In this document: piece by piece, positions 1 to 7,101 of the stretch | How the letters are laid out: each line of letters opens with the position of its first letter | Position numbering within the stretch: the first letter of the stretch is position 1 | DNA from: JAZGHN01 sp964496725 | GTDB lineage: Bacteria; Chloroflexota; Dehalococcoidia; Dehalococcoidales; E44-bin46 | Reading direction: 5' to 3' | Length of the DNA stretch: 13,922 nt | Assembly: GCA_964496725.1 (NCBI GenBank) | Contig: CAZCAS010000022.1 | Coordinates: 1 to 13,922 of the forward strand | The notes under the pieces: model-generated | What the model was told of the DNA's origin: nothing | Databases searched by the model: none | Seen by the model: the letters and a program-made list of their open reading frames with translations, nothing else | Translations under genes and position numbers: made by a program

Positions 1-552
1 TCCCTGAACTACATTGACTGGGAAGCCAACCTGCAGAAGATACCCCCCGAGTACGCTGCCGCCTGCTGGGGCATAGACAGCTTCCCGCTTATGAGCGATC
101 CGTGGTGGGGTGAGCCCTCGTGGAACCACTCCTTCACTCGACTGTGGAACGCAAGATATGGCCCGGGAGCCCCTGAGGATGTCCACCGCCATATGACCGG
201 GATTGACTTTGACCACATTGTCGCCTTCCTCCCATGGTGTGAGTGGGCACAGTATTGGGGCATGAAGAACCCAGATGCTGGGCGGTTCCCCACCAACGAC
301 GAGATACTTGAGACCGCCAAGTCGCTGGACTCGTTCCCCAGCATCCTCGGTCCGGCACGCATGTATGGCGAGAGTCTGTGGGGGCTAGACAACATGATCT
401 CGCCACCTGTTCCTATATGCAAGTTTGACCTCGCGACAGGGGACAAGGTAATCTTCAACGAGATGAGGTTCGAGGACTGGTTTGAGAATATCAAGGACAT
501 CGTAATCCCGGTAGTGGAAGAGCACGGGCAGATGTACTACCAGCGCAAGTAA
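1..552 (+). CDS. ABC transporter substrate-binding protein, C-terminal part (HAAT/Liv type)
   Basis: The reading frame is open from the first base of the window, so the gene begins upstream; 183 codons of the C-terminal part are visible before the TAA at 550-552. I assign it as the extracytoplasmic binding protein of a branched-chain amino acid (HAAT) type importer mainly because livH and livM follow directly on the same strand. The visible part is soluble, rich in Trp and Tyr, and has the alternating helix/strand texture of a type I periplasmic binding fold lobe (residues around RMYGESLWGLDN and FEDWFENIKDIVIPV). No transmembrane segment is seen. The ligand cannot be predicted: HAAT systems also carry urea, amides, aromatic acids and dicarboxylates. 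The gene ends 94 bases before livH, with a stable hairpin between them that would allow more binding protein than permease to be made. Family assignment rests on context more than on motif. Confidence 0.7.
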   Translation, partial: SLNYIDWEANLQKIPPEYAAACWGIDSFPLMSDPWWGEPSWNHSFTRLWNARYGPGAPEDVHRHMTGIDFDHIVAFLPWCEWAQYWGMKNPDAGRFPTNDEILETAKSLDSFPSILGPARMYGESLWGLDNMISPPVPICKFDLATGDKVIFNEMRFEDWFENIKDIVIPVVEEHGQMYYQRK

Positions 553-560
553 GTGAGCAT

Positions 561-588
561 ATGGGGCGGTGGTAAAACGCCGCCCCAT
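561..588 (+). promoter_or_regulatory. Intercistronic stem-loop between binding protein and livH
   Basis: An 11-bp GC-rich stem (561-571 pairing with 578-588, one G-U pair) encloses a six-base loop GTAAAA. No T-run follows, so it is not a standard intrinsic terminator. Hairpins at this position in binding-protein operons commonly protect the upstream mRNA 3' end and set the protein ratio; that role is inferred here. Confidence 0.6.
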
Positions 589-646
589 GATGCAAACATA
601 CAGCTGAGAGAGGTGAACGTTAGTTATCCGAAGGTAAATTAGACAT

Positions 647-1516
647 ATGGATTTACAAACTGCAATACAGACAGCAGCCAATGCGGGAGCAGTTAGCTGT
701 ATGCTGATGATGATAGCTGTGGGGCTAACTCTGGCCTTCGGCGTGATGCAGATGGCAAATGTGGCTCATGGTCACTTCTTCATGGCAGGCGCCTATACAG
801 TATATGCCCTCTATGCCCTAGGAGGGGTGCCATATTGGGCTTCAATAGCAGCGGCCGTGGGGATAGTTGCTGTCATCGGCCTAGCCGTTGAGCGAGGCAT
901 TTTCCGGCCGGTGCGGGGAGACGTCGTCGCCGGCTTTATAGCAACCGCAGGATTAATGTTTATTTTCGAGGTCTTCTGCGGCGAGGTATGGGGATGGGGC
1001 TTGATGCGATATATCCCCAAACCATTCATGTATGGGTTCCCCATACTAGGCGCCCGTGTAGACTTCGCCAGGATACTGATAATCCCCTTCGCCGTTGCTG
1101 CCATAGGAGGTCTCCTCTTCTTCATGCGCCGGGTTAAGCTGGGGCAGGCACTGCGTGCCGTTGCCCAGGACCCCGATACTGCTGCTATCCAAGGGATAAG
1201 CATCAACAAGATAACGGCGCTGGCTATGGGCATCGCCGGTGCCCTTGCCGGCCTAGCCGGGGGGCTGATGTCAACCATATATGCGGTAACCCCCGAGCTG
1301 GGGCACTCTGTTATCCTGCCCGCCCTCATCGTGGTAGTTGTAGGCGGGTTGGGGAGTGTTGAGGGGACCATTCTAGCCTCTATCATCTTCGGCTTTACTC
1401 TGACCTTCATTACTACAATGGTGGACGCTGTAGCAGCCATGATGGTTTTGGTTACCCTTATGGCTGTCGTATTAGCAAGAAGACCACAGGGGTTAATGGG
1501 CCGTGTTATCGCTTAA
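647..1516 (+). CDS. livH: Branched-chain amino acid-type ABC transporter permease LivH
   Basis: This 289-residue integral membrane protein has the normal LivH length. The family's N-terminal signature GLTLAFGVMQMANVAHGHFF lies at residues 26-45, immediately before AGAY. The cytoplasmic coupling loop GQALRAVAQDPDTAAIQGI is at 166-184 and contacts the LivG/LivF ATPases in the known family. A glycine-rich VVGGLGSVEG segment is at 231-240. About eight hydrophobic segments are visible. It forms the translocation pore with LivM. The ATG at 647 has an AAGGT element at 631-635, a somewhat long spacing. The gene lies between the binding protein and livM; the GTG candidate start of livM would overlap its end by 14 bases. 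Substrate specificity is not readable from the permease. Confidence 0.93.
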   Translation: MDLQTAIQTAANAGAVSCMLMMIAVGLTLAFGVMQMANVAHGHFFMAGAYTVYALYALGGVPYWASIAAAVGIVAVIGLAVERGIFRPVRGDVVAGFIATAGLMFIFEVFCGEVWGWGLMRYIPKPFMYGFPILGARVDFARILIIPFAVAAIGGLLFFMRRVKLGQALRAVAQDPDTAAIQGISINKITALAMGIAGALAGLAGGLMSTIYAVTPELGHSVILPALIVVVVGGLGSVEGTILASIIFGFTLTFITTMVDAVAAMMVLVTLMAVVLARRPQGLMGRVIA

Positions 1517-1532
1517 TGTAAAGAGGTTCAGA

Positions 1533-2477
1533 ATGGGGGCACTGGCACCCTTAATCATAGGGCTATGTATCATGCCCTTCTTTGCCAGGGCATATGTGGT
1601 CGAGGTTGCCATACTGTTCTTTATCTACATCATCCTTGCCCAAAGCTACCGCCTCATAGTGACTGCACATGACTGGCAACTATACCATGTTGTGCTGTAT
1701 GGCGTCGGCGCCTACACCAGTGGCTTACTAGCCAAGTACTTCGGCATCCCGATTTGGGTGACCATCCCCATAGGAGGGGCGGTGGCAAGCGTGGTGGGCG
1801 TAGGTGTCACCCGGCCTCTGCTGGGAACTAGGGGATGGGGTTTTTATATCGCCACCTACGGCCTGGCGGAATTGATCAGGCTAGTGTGGGTCAAGGTTCA
1901 CAACCCCTTCGGGGGTCCCCGAGGCATCATAGACATCCCCTACGGACCAGTAGTAGCCGGGATAAATTTTAGTGACCGTATTCCCTACTACTTCTTCGTT
2001 ATGGGGGTAATGTTTGCCTGCATGTACGCGCTATATCGTATAGATAAGTCGCGGACAGGGGACGCCCTTAAGGCGATCGACATTGACCCTCTACTGGCAG
2101 AATCAATCGGGATAAGGGTGCCCAGATACAGGCTCCTGGCTGCCGCCATCGGTGGCTTCTTTGCCGGCATCGCCGGTGGCCTCCTGGTTCACCGCCTCGG
2201 TGCCGTCGACCCGAGGGTATTCGACATCGTCACCATGCTATACCTCCTCATCTGGGTAGTGGTGGGAGGTTACAGGACCTTCTGGGGTCCCATAATCGGG
2301 GTATCCGTGATGCAAACCATCTTCGAAGTAACCCGTCCCCTATTGGAAATGAGACCCATGTTCTTTGGCATCGCCGTGATATTAGTCCTGGTCTTTATGC
2401 CCGGAGGTCTTGAGAGCTTAATCCCGAAGGCGGCTGCTCGATTCCGAAGGTTACGTGGTGCAGCAGAAACAGGATGA
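1533..2477 (+). CDS. livM: Branched-chain amino acid-type ABC transporter permease LivM
   Basis: This is the second pore subunit of the importer, 314 residues from the ATG at 1533. The frame also allows a GTG start at 1503, which would overlap livH and give 324 residues. I prefer 1533 because AAAGAGG (1520-1526) sits six bases upstream and the protein then begins directly with a membrane segment; CAGGGG before the GTG keeps 1503 possible. The coupling loop with the LivM pattern (DALKAIDIDPLLAESIGIRV) followed by GGFFAGIAGGLL is clear, as is the terminal block VVVGGYRTFWGPIIG. The usual first-helix motif of LivM, of the type GxxSLGHAAFxGIGAY, is diverged here to TAHDWQLYHVVLYGVGAYT, so the transported compound may not be a branched-chain amino acid. 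It is the last gene of the unit and is followed by a strong terminator. Confidence 0.92.
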   Translation: MGALAPLIIGLCIMPFFARAYVVEVAILFFIYIILAQSYRLIVTAHDWQLYHVVLYGVGAYTSGLLAKYFGIPIWVTIPIGGAVASVVGVGVTRPLLGTRGWGFYIATYGLAELIRLVWVKVHNPFGGPRGIIDIPYGPVVAGINFSDRIPYYFFVMGVMFACMYALYRIDKSRTGDALKAIDIDPLLAESIGIRVPRYRLLAAAIGGFFAGIAGGLLVHRLGAVDPRVFDIVTMLYLLIWVVVGGYRTFWGPIIGVSVMQTIFEVTRPLLEMRPMFFGIAVILVLVFMPGGLESLIPKAAARFRRLRGAAETG

Positions 2478-2502
2478 GATTGCTCCCGTAAAGTGGTTTG
2501 TT

Positions 2503-2546
2503 AAAAAAATAACCCGAGTAGCTAGTTGTTACTCGGGTTGTTTTTT
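2503..2546. terminator. Bidirectional intrinsic terminator between livM and livG
   Basis: A perfect 10-bp stem (2511-2520 with 2530-2539) has a nine-base loop. On the plus strand the stem is followed by GTTTTTTAT. On the minus strand it is followed by the complement of the A-run at 2503-2509, so it can stop both convergent transcripts. A second small hairpin (CGCCTT/AAGGCG, 2566-2580) lies between it and the livG stop codon. Confidence 0.9.
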
Positions 2547-2595
2547 ATATTCTATAAAGTCAAATCGCCTTTATAAGGCGTGAGGCATGTTCACC

Positions 2596-3366
2596 TTAAC
2601 CAAGAAGATCTGTCTTCCCCAGATAGGCTTCGACAACCGCTTCATTCGAGGTTACTTCCTTAGGTTTGCCTTCAGCAAGCTTCTTCCCGAAGTTCAGCAC
2701 AGTTATGTAGTCGCAGACCCCCATAACTGTCTTCATATCGTGCTCTACCAGCAGCACGGTTATCCCCTGCTCCTTTATTTTCTTAATCAGGTTTAACATA
2801 TTCGACTTTTCCGTAGGGTTCATACCGGTAACCGGCTCGTCCAGCATAAGTAATTTTGGCTCTGTCGCCAAGGCGATACCAACCCCCAACGCCCGCATAT
2901 AGCCGTGGGGAAGGTTTACAGCCAGTTCATCCTTGATGTGCGATAGCTCCATAAAGTCAACTATCTCCTCAGCCTTCTCCAAGGCTTCTCTCTCTACCTT
3001 TCTAGTAGCAGGAGTGCCAGCCATAACCCCAAAAACCGTTTCCCCGGCATGCAGATGACGCCCAACAGATATATTTTGCAGCACGGTAAAATCCATAAAT
3101 AAAGCGGTGTGCTGGAAGGTTCGGACAAGGCCTTTCTTGGCTATCATACTGGGCGGGAGATGAGATATATCCTCGCCATTGTATATCACAGTTCCCGAGG
3201 TCGGTCGATAAACCCCACTGATGACATTGTATAGGGTCGTCTTTCCTGAACCATTAGGACCAATAAGCCCCCGGATTTCGCCTGCATTCACATCCATCTC
3301 GAATTCGCTTAGAGCGGCTAAGCCGCCGAAGTACTTGCTTAGCTTCTGGACTTCAAGTAAAGCCAT
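2596..3366 (-). CDS. livG: Branched-chain amino acid-type ABC transporter ATP-binding protein LivG
   Basis: This 256-residue cytoplasmic ATPase has Walker A GPNGSGKT at 36-43, the Q-loop within RTFQHTALF (Gln85), Walker B LLMLDE at 172-177 and the switch His209 in LLVEHD. The LivG-type segment after the Q-loop (FQxTxLFxxxTVLQN) and the GMNPTEK stretch after Walker B separate it from LivF. The ABC signature at 151-158 reads NLPHGYMR where most ATPases have LSGGQ or LSYGQQ; the glycine is kept but the following Gln is Tyr. It should power the LivH/LivM pore with a LivF partner that is not in this window. The gene is transcribed toward livHM from its own promoter. An AAGGAGG ribosome site 11 bases upstream of the ATG supports the start. 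Confidence 0.93.
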   Translation of the reverse strand: MALLEVQKLSKYFGGLAALSEFEMDVNAGEIRGLIGPNGSGKTTLYNVISGVYRPTSGTVIYNGEDISHLPPSMIAKKGLVRTFQHTALFMDFTVLQNISVGRHLHAGETVFGVMAGTPATRKVEREALEKAEEIVDFMELSHIKDELAVNLPHGYMRALGVGIALATEPKLLMLDEPVTGMNPTEKSNMLNLIKKIKEQGITVLLVEHDMKTVMGVCDYITVLNFGKKLAEGKPKEVTSNEAVVEAYLGKTDLLG

Positions 3367-3433
3367 GAAACCAATCTCCTCCTTTCTGGTCTCGGTAGAA
3401 GTAAAGAGATAAAGAGAAATACCACCTGTGGCG

Positions 3434-3462
3434 AGTCTAGCACAGGGTTGTTAGTTTGTCAA
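3434..3462 (-). promoter_or_regulatory. Sigma70-type promoter for livG
   Basis: On the minus strand a perfect TTGACA (3457-3462) is followed after 17 bases by TAGACT (3434-3439), preceded by TGC, which makes an extended -10. Transcription would start near 3427, giving a leader of about 60 bases that ends with the strong ribosome site of livG. Confidence 0.75.
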
Positions 3463-3486
3463 CAGAACCTGTGAGGAATAATAGCT

Positions 3487-3507
3487 GAGTGGGGGACGGG
3501 ACTCGAA
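3487..3507 (-). repeat. tRNA 3'-end-like fragment (T-loop and acceptor half)
   Basis: This 21-base segment matches the 3' end of the tRNA-Gly gene of this window (6919-6939) at 19 positions, including 13 in a row (GACGGGACTCGAA) that cover the T-loop and T-stem 3' side. The matching T-stem 5' strand, the anticodon arm and the 5' acceptor are not present, so it is not a functional tRNA. It could be the remnant left at an old tRNA-targeted integration site, or a decayed tRNA gene. Confidence 0.5.
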
Positions 3508-3709
3508 TGCTTAGAGCCGTGTCAGTGATACTCTAATGCTTTCAAAAATTTTCGCTCTTTGTTCCTTTGAGAAGTCAACTCCACATGCACCGTATAGCCA
3601 GCAGGTTGTTTGCCAGATGCCATTAAACTTCACGAGTCCTTAACAATTCATCGTCATAATACTTCTGGCAATAATGCTTTTCTCGTTAAGATCGGAGGGA
3701 TAAGGAAAG

Positions 3710-4783
3710 ATGCTGATGAATAAATCCAAGGTATTCAAGGCAATGTTGATAGTTCTTGCGGTAGCCGGCCCTGCTATCCCCCTATCGGGATGCGCTTACA
3801 GATCAGAGACGCCAACACCGCAGTACCAAGCGGCAACTGTGGAGCGTGGCAATATAACCGTTGATGTCAGTGCCACCGGCAACCTATCCTATGCCCTGGC
3901 AGAAGACCTCGCCTTTGAGATAGGGGGGTACGTGGAAGAAGTCACGGTAGAAGAGGGCGATGAGGTAAGCGAAGGCCAAGTGCTGGCCTCGCTTGATACC
4001 ACTGATTTGGAGACGGCTGTAACTGATGCAGAGAAGGCTGTAGAAAACGCGAAGGTCGCCGCGCTGCAGGCACAGGCTAGCAATATAAGCGCAGAGGCTA
4101 GTTGGAAACAGGCTGATTATAATCGAAGAGAGCTACAGGACTTAGCCGACAGCAGACAGAGACAGATAGCCGAATTACAGGTCGAGGCGGCTGAATTAAG
4201 TCTTGAGGCGTCTGAATTAAAGTTAGAAATGGCCAATTCGGACCTTGTTTCCGCAGAGGATGATTTGACCAAGGCACAAGAAGAGCTAGATAAGGCAACT
4301 ATTGTTGCTCCTTTTGATGGCTTTGTTACCCGCGTTGATGTTGGGGGTGGCGACGAGGTATTTAAGGGAACAGTAGCACTGCAGGTCGTTGACCCCACAA
4401 GATTTAAGGCCGAAATTATGGTCGGGGAAAAAGATATCTTTAATGTAAAGGCCGGGCAAGAAGCTCAGGTACAGGTGGATGCCTTAACAAGGCTCAATCT
4501 CCCAGCAAAAGTCACCTACATTTCACCGATAGCTACTATTCAGTCAGGGGTAGTAACCTACGAGGTGGATGTGGAACTTGAATCGCTGGAAACCATCCGA
4601 GAGGAAATGATGAAGGCAGCCCAGCAGACGCAAGAGGGACAAGAGCCAACGCCGACTTTGCCGGAAGACTTTCAGCTTAAAGAAGGGCTAAACGTTACCG
4701 TGAGCATCATTGTTGATAAGGCAAGCGATGTGCTGGTGGTGCCCAACCAGGCAATTACTTACCGGGGGGGAAGGCATATGTAG
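3710..4783 (+). CDS. MacA/HlyD-like adaptor lipoprotein, N-terminal and main part (frameshifted)
   Basis: This is the adaptor (membrane fusion protein) of a MacAB-type ABC exporter. Residues 8-24 are a hydrophobic signal followed by the lipobox LSGC (25-28), so the mature protein should be lipid-anchored at Cys28 outside the membrane. Two half-lipoyl segments (about 65-96 and 195-228, with ATIVAPFDGFVTRV) flank a long Ala/Glu/Leu-rich coiled-coil hairpin (about 97-194). A beta-barrel region follows, with a Pro/Gln/Thr-rich insertion near 315-330. The frame stops at 4781-4783, but the conserved continuation AYVEVLANDV lies in the next frame. The intact protein would end at 4983 with about 424 residues. 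The shift lies in the seven-G run 4764-4770. GGAGGG at 3694-3699 supports translation from the ATG at 3710 or the in-frame ATG at 3716. It is the first gene of a coupled operon with the ATPase and permease. Confidence 0.85.
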   Translation: MLMNKSKVFKAMLIVLAVAGPAIPLSGCAYRSETPTPQYQAATVERGNITVDVSATGNLSYALAEDLAFEIGGYVEEVTVEEGDEVSEGQVLASLDTTDLETAVTDAEKAVENAKVAALQAQASNISAEASWKQADYNRRELQDLADSRQRQIAELQVEAAELSLEASELKLEMANSDLVSAEDDLTKAQEELDKATIVAPFDGFVTRVDVGGGDEVFKGTVALQVVDPTRFKAEIMVGEKDIFNVKAGQEAQVQVDALTRLNLPAKVTYISPIATIQSGVVTYEVDVELESLETIREEMMKAAQQTQEGQEPTPTLPEDFQLKEGLNVTVSIIVDKASDVLVVPNQAITYRGGRHM

Positions 4784-4785
4784 AG

Positions 4786-4983
4786 GTGCTGGCGAACGAC
4801 GTAACCGAAGAACGTCTGGTACAGACCGGCATCAGCGACTGGCAGCACACCGAGGTGACCGACGGACTTAGTGAAGGTGAACAGGTAGTTGTGCCCCAGG
4901 GGACTACCTCTACATCGACGACGTCGCAACAAGGACCTCCAGACGGAGGAATGTTCTTCAGAATGGGAGGGCCACGCGATTGA
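4786..4983 (+). pseudogene. C-terminal part of the MacA/HlyD-like adaptor in the -1 frame
   Basis: This frame carries the missing end of the preceding adaptor protein. Read from 4771 it gives KAYVEVLANDVTEERLVQTG, then the TGISD...TEV.DGLSEGEQVVV membrane-proximal segment found at the C-terminus of MacA-type adaptors, and a low-complexity Ser/Thr/Gln/Gly tail. If translated alone it would need the GTG at 4786, three bases after the upstream stop, but a 65-residue product without the rest of the adaptor would have no fold of its own. Restoring one G to the run at 4764-4770, or a -1 slip on GGGGGGA (4765-4771), joins the two parts. Its TGA overlaps the TTG start of the ATPase gene. Confidence 0.8.
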
Positions 4984-5648
4984 TTCGGTTACAGGACATA
5001 ACCAAGGTCTATCCCATGGGCAAGAGAGAGCTTGCCGTGCTACGAGGGATAACCCTCAGCATTGAGCAGGGAGAGATGGTGGCGGTTATGGGTCCCTCTG
5101 GCTCAGGGAAGTCCACCATGCTCAACCTTATCGGTTGCCTGGATATACCAACATCCGGGAGCTATTACCTAGAGGGGAGAGAAGTCAGCCGTTTCAGCAG
5201 GACTGAACTGGCACAGGTCAGGGCTAATAAAATTGGCTTTGTCTTCCAGACTTTCAATCTGCTGCCCCAGCTTTCGGCATCAGCTAATGTGGAGCTTGGC
5301 ATGAGATACGCTGGCGGTGTCGACTCTCAAAAAGCCATGAAGGCACTGGCATGGGTTGGGCTTTCCGACCGTGCTAACCACCGCCCCAGCGAGCTTTCGG
5401 GCGGAGAACAGCAAAGGGTTGCCATCGCCCGGGCTCTGGTGAAAAACCCACCCCTGATTCTGGCCGATGAGCCTACCGGTAACCTGGACAGCCATTCCGG
5501 TGAGGAGATAATCTCTATCCTAACCACCTTACATGAGGAGCAGAACAATACCCTGATTATGATTACCCACGACGCTGACATTGCTCATCGCTGCCATCGT
5601 ATTATCCAAATCAAAGATGGCCAGGTAGTAGCGGAGGAAATGACATGA
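4980..5648 (+). CDS. MacB/LolD-like ABC transporter ATP-binding protein
   Basis: This 222-residue ATPase is of the MacB/LolD/FtsE group. Walker A GPSGSGKST is at 38-46, the Q-loop FVFQTFNLLPQL at 87-98, the full signature LSGGEQQ at 139-145, Walker B LILADEPTGNLD at 159-170 and the switch His197 in MITHD. The ADEPTGNLD block and the short length with no fused membrane domain are typical of ATPases that pair with a separate four-helix FtsX-fold permease. It starts at TTG (4980), overlapping the adaptor stop by TTGA, with GGGAGG (4965-4970) nine bases upstream. Its own stop overlaps the permease ATG (ATGA, 5645-5648), so translation of the operon is coupled. ATP hydrolysis would drive conformational export or lipoprotein extraction; the cargo is unknown. 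Confidence 0.94.
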   Translation: MIRLQDITKVYPMGKRELAVLRGITLSIEQGEMVAVMGPSGSGKSTMLNLIGCLDIPTSGSYYLEGREVSRFSRTELAQVRANKIGFVFQTFNLLPQLSASANVELGMRYAGGVDSQKAMKALAWVGLSDRANHRPSELSGGEQQRVAIARALVKNPPLILADEPTGNLDSHSGEEIISILTTLHEEQNNTLIMITHDADIAHRCHRIIQIKDGQVVAEEMT

Positions 5649-6889
5649 AGAAGTGGCTTGAACCTTTGTCCACCGCCTGGGAAGGAGTAAAGACGCATAA
5701 GCTCCGCAGCTCATTGACTATCTTGGGCATTGTGATTGGCGTAGCTGCCGTAATTGCCCTGATGTCCATCGGCAGGGGTGCTCAGGCAAGCATAATGTCT
5801 CGAGTCGAAGCTCTCGGGTCAGACATGGTATTAATATACCCCGGCACTACTACTGTCGGTGGATTCAGGAGTGCTGCTGGTAGCGCTAGCACCCTCACAC
5901 TGGAAGATGCGGAGGCAATAGCGGAACAGGTTTCCTATGTGAAGTCGGCGGCTCCCTCCTCCTCAACGTCGCTTCAGCTAGTTGCTAATGGTGAGAATAT
6001 GCACGCCCAGGTTACCGGGATAACCCCAGAGTATCAGAAGGCATACAACTTAACCACCACCGCCGGGGCTTTCATCACCGAATATGATTATCAAAGGGGG
6101 GCAAAGATAGCCGTCATCGGCCCTGATGTAAAGGACACACTATTTAATGACGTGGACCCTGTAGGTCAGCAACTGCGGATGGGCAATAACATCGTCCGTG
6201 TTGTTGGTGTTCTGGAAAGCAAGGGGGCATCCATGATGGGCTCTACTGATGACGCCGTTCTGATTCCATTGACCACCATGCAGCAGACATTCTCCCAGCA
6301 ACGAACCAGCAGTGGTGAACACGTGGTAAGCACTATAGCACTTACGGTAAGCGACAAAGAGAAGGCAGATTATGTTGTTGCCGAAACCACCAGCCTGCTC
6401 CGCTCCCGACACCAGCTTGGTTCTAATGAGGAGGACGACTTTACTATTCGCTCTATGGAAGAGCTGATCAGCACCATCTCTGAAATGTCAGGCACTATGA
6501 CCATCTTTCTGGGCGCCATCGCCGGCATTTCACTGGTGGTGGGGGGCATTGGCGTAATGAATATCATGCTGGTCTCAGTTGTGGAGAGGACCAGAGAGAT
6601 AGGCATCCGCAAGGCTCTGGGAGCCAAGGAGCGAGATATATCGCGTCAATTCCTGACTGAGTCAGCATTTCTATCATTGGGTGGCGGCATTATTGGCGCT
6701 GCTGTTGGCATAGGAGCCTCCAAGATTATCTCGAGCTTGGGCATTATGGGAGGAATTTCACCCGTAGTAGGCACTGATATAATTATTCTTGCTCTTTCCG
6801 TGGCAGTTGGTATAGGTCTATTTTTTGGATTTTACCCTGCCCGCCGCGCTGCCCGCCTCAACCCCATAGAAGCACTCAGGTCTGAGTAA
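5645..6889 (+). CDS. MacB-like ABC transporter permease (FtsX fold)
   Basis: This 414-residue permease has the MacB layout: transmembrane helix 1 at about 23-43, a long extracytoplasmic domain (about 45-280, MacB_PCD type), then helices at about 284-310, 341-364 and 377-398. The cytoplasmic segment ERTREIGIRKALGA (314-327) follows helix 2, and the terminal PARRAARLNPIEALR (398-412) is the family ending. It forms the mechanotransmission unit with the separate ATPase and the lipoprotein adaptor. GGAGG at 5633-5637 and the ATGA overlap fix the start. Such three-part sets export peptides, lipids or antibiotics in known bacteria; no TolC-like partner is visible here, and the adaptor may contact the cell surface directly. 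Nothing in the gene looks damaged, unlike the adaptor. Confidence 0.94.
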   Translation: MKKWLEPLSTAWEGVKTHKLRSSLTILGIVIGVAAVIALMSIGRGAQASIMSRVEALGSDMVLIYPGTTTVGGFRSAAGSASTLTLEDAEAIAEQVSYVKSAAPSSSTSLQLVANGENMHAQVTGITPEYQKAYNLTTTAGAFITEYDYQRGAKIAVIGPDVKDTLFNDVDPVGQQLRMGNNIVRVVGVLESKGASMMGSTDDAVLIPLTTMQQTFSQQRTSSGEHVVSTIALTVSDKEKADYVVAETTSLLRSRHQLGSNEEDDFTIRSMEELISTISEMSGTMTIFLGAIAGISLVVGGIGVMNIMLVSVVERTREIGIRKALGAKERDISRQFLTESAFLSLGGGIIGAAVGIGASKIISSLGIMGGISPVVGTDIIILALSVAVGIGLFFGFYPARRAARLNPIEALRSE

Positions 6890-6916
6890 ATTCACAACCA
6901 TTTTGTGCATAAACTG

Positions 6917-6992
6917 TGGAGCGGGAGACGGGACTCGAACCCGCGACAACCTGCTTGGAAGGCAGGAACTCTACCAGCTGAGTTACTCCCGC
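6917..6992 (-). tRNA. tRNA-Gly (anticodon TCC)
   Basis: Read on the minus strand, acceptor GCGGGAG (6986-6992) pairs with CTCCCGC (6921-6927). The anticodon stem CCTGC/GCAGG encloses the loop CTTCCAA with anticodon TCC. The T-arm GCGGG/CCCGT encloses TTCGAGT. The discriminator is T and the CCA end is encoded (6917-6919). The full cloverleaf is 76 bases and looks functional. Confidence 0.96.
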
Positions 6993-7011
6993 ATAGCTAT
7001 GCTCCAGCTAG

Positions 7012-7040
7012 ATTTTAAGCTAAAATGGACGAAAAGACAA
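7012..7040 (-). promoter_or_regulatory. Sigma70-type promoter for tRNA-Gly
   Basis: On the minus strand TTGTCT (7035-7040) and TAAAAT (7012-7017) are separated by exactly 17 bases. Transcription would begin near 7005, about a dozen bases before the mature tRNA 5' end at 6992. It is back to back with the promoter of the glycerate kinase gene. Confidence 0.55.
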
Positions 7041-7058
7041 GCTCCAGGATATAAAACC

Positions 7059-7087
7059 TTGCCTGCTCTAGCTCCAGGTGGCATAAT
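7059..7087 (+). promoter_or_regulatory. Sigma70-type promoter for the glycerate kinase-aldolase operon
   Basis: TTGCCT (7059-7064) and CATAAT (7082-7087) have a 17-base spacer. The start of transcription would fall near 7093-7095, only some 7-9 bases before the ATG at 7102. No Shine-Dalgarno sequence lies at a usual distance from that ATG, which fits a near-leaderless mRNA. Confidence 0.5.
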
Positions 7088-7101
7088 AAAAAGCAAACAC
7101 G

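Larger units (their letters stand above)
3367..3709. other. Intergenic stretch between livG and the export operon
   Basis: No coding frame is convincing in this 343-base divergent region. It contains the livG leader and promoter on the left, a tRNA-3'-end-like fragment at 3487-3507, and on the right the ribosome site GGAGGG (3694-3699) of the adaptor gene. The plus-strand promoter for the export operon was not identified: CATAAT at 3655-3660 is a possible -10, but no matching -35 is present at the right distance. Confidence 0.6.

Noticed and set aside
811..1440. Long minus-strand frame antisense to livH
   Set aside because: It mirrors the hydrophobic livH frame, is Ala/Pro/Thr-rich without domain features, and livH is certain on the other strand.
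2587..2796. Plus-strand 69-codon frame downstream of livM
   Set aside because: It lies antisense within livG, follows a terminator and has no ribosome site; it is a shadow of livG.
3481..3580. Complete tRNA gene around the 3487 fragment
   Set aside because: The T-stem 5' strand does not pair, and no anticodon arm or 5' acceptor strand is present; only the 3' end is tRNA-like.
6893..6907. CACAA/TTGTG hairpin between the export permease gene and tRNA-Gly
   Set aside because: The stem has only five AT-rich pairs and no T-run on either strand, so it is not supported as a terminator.
7001..7077. Three GCTCCAG copies (7001, 7041, 7071) between tRNA-Gly and the glycerate kinase gene
   Set aside because: The 7-mers have uneven spacing (40 and 30 bases) and no symmetry; too weak to call a repeat element or operator.
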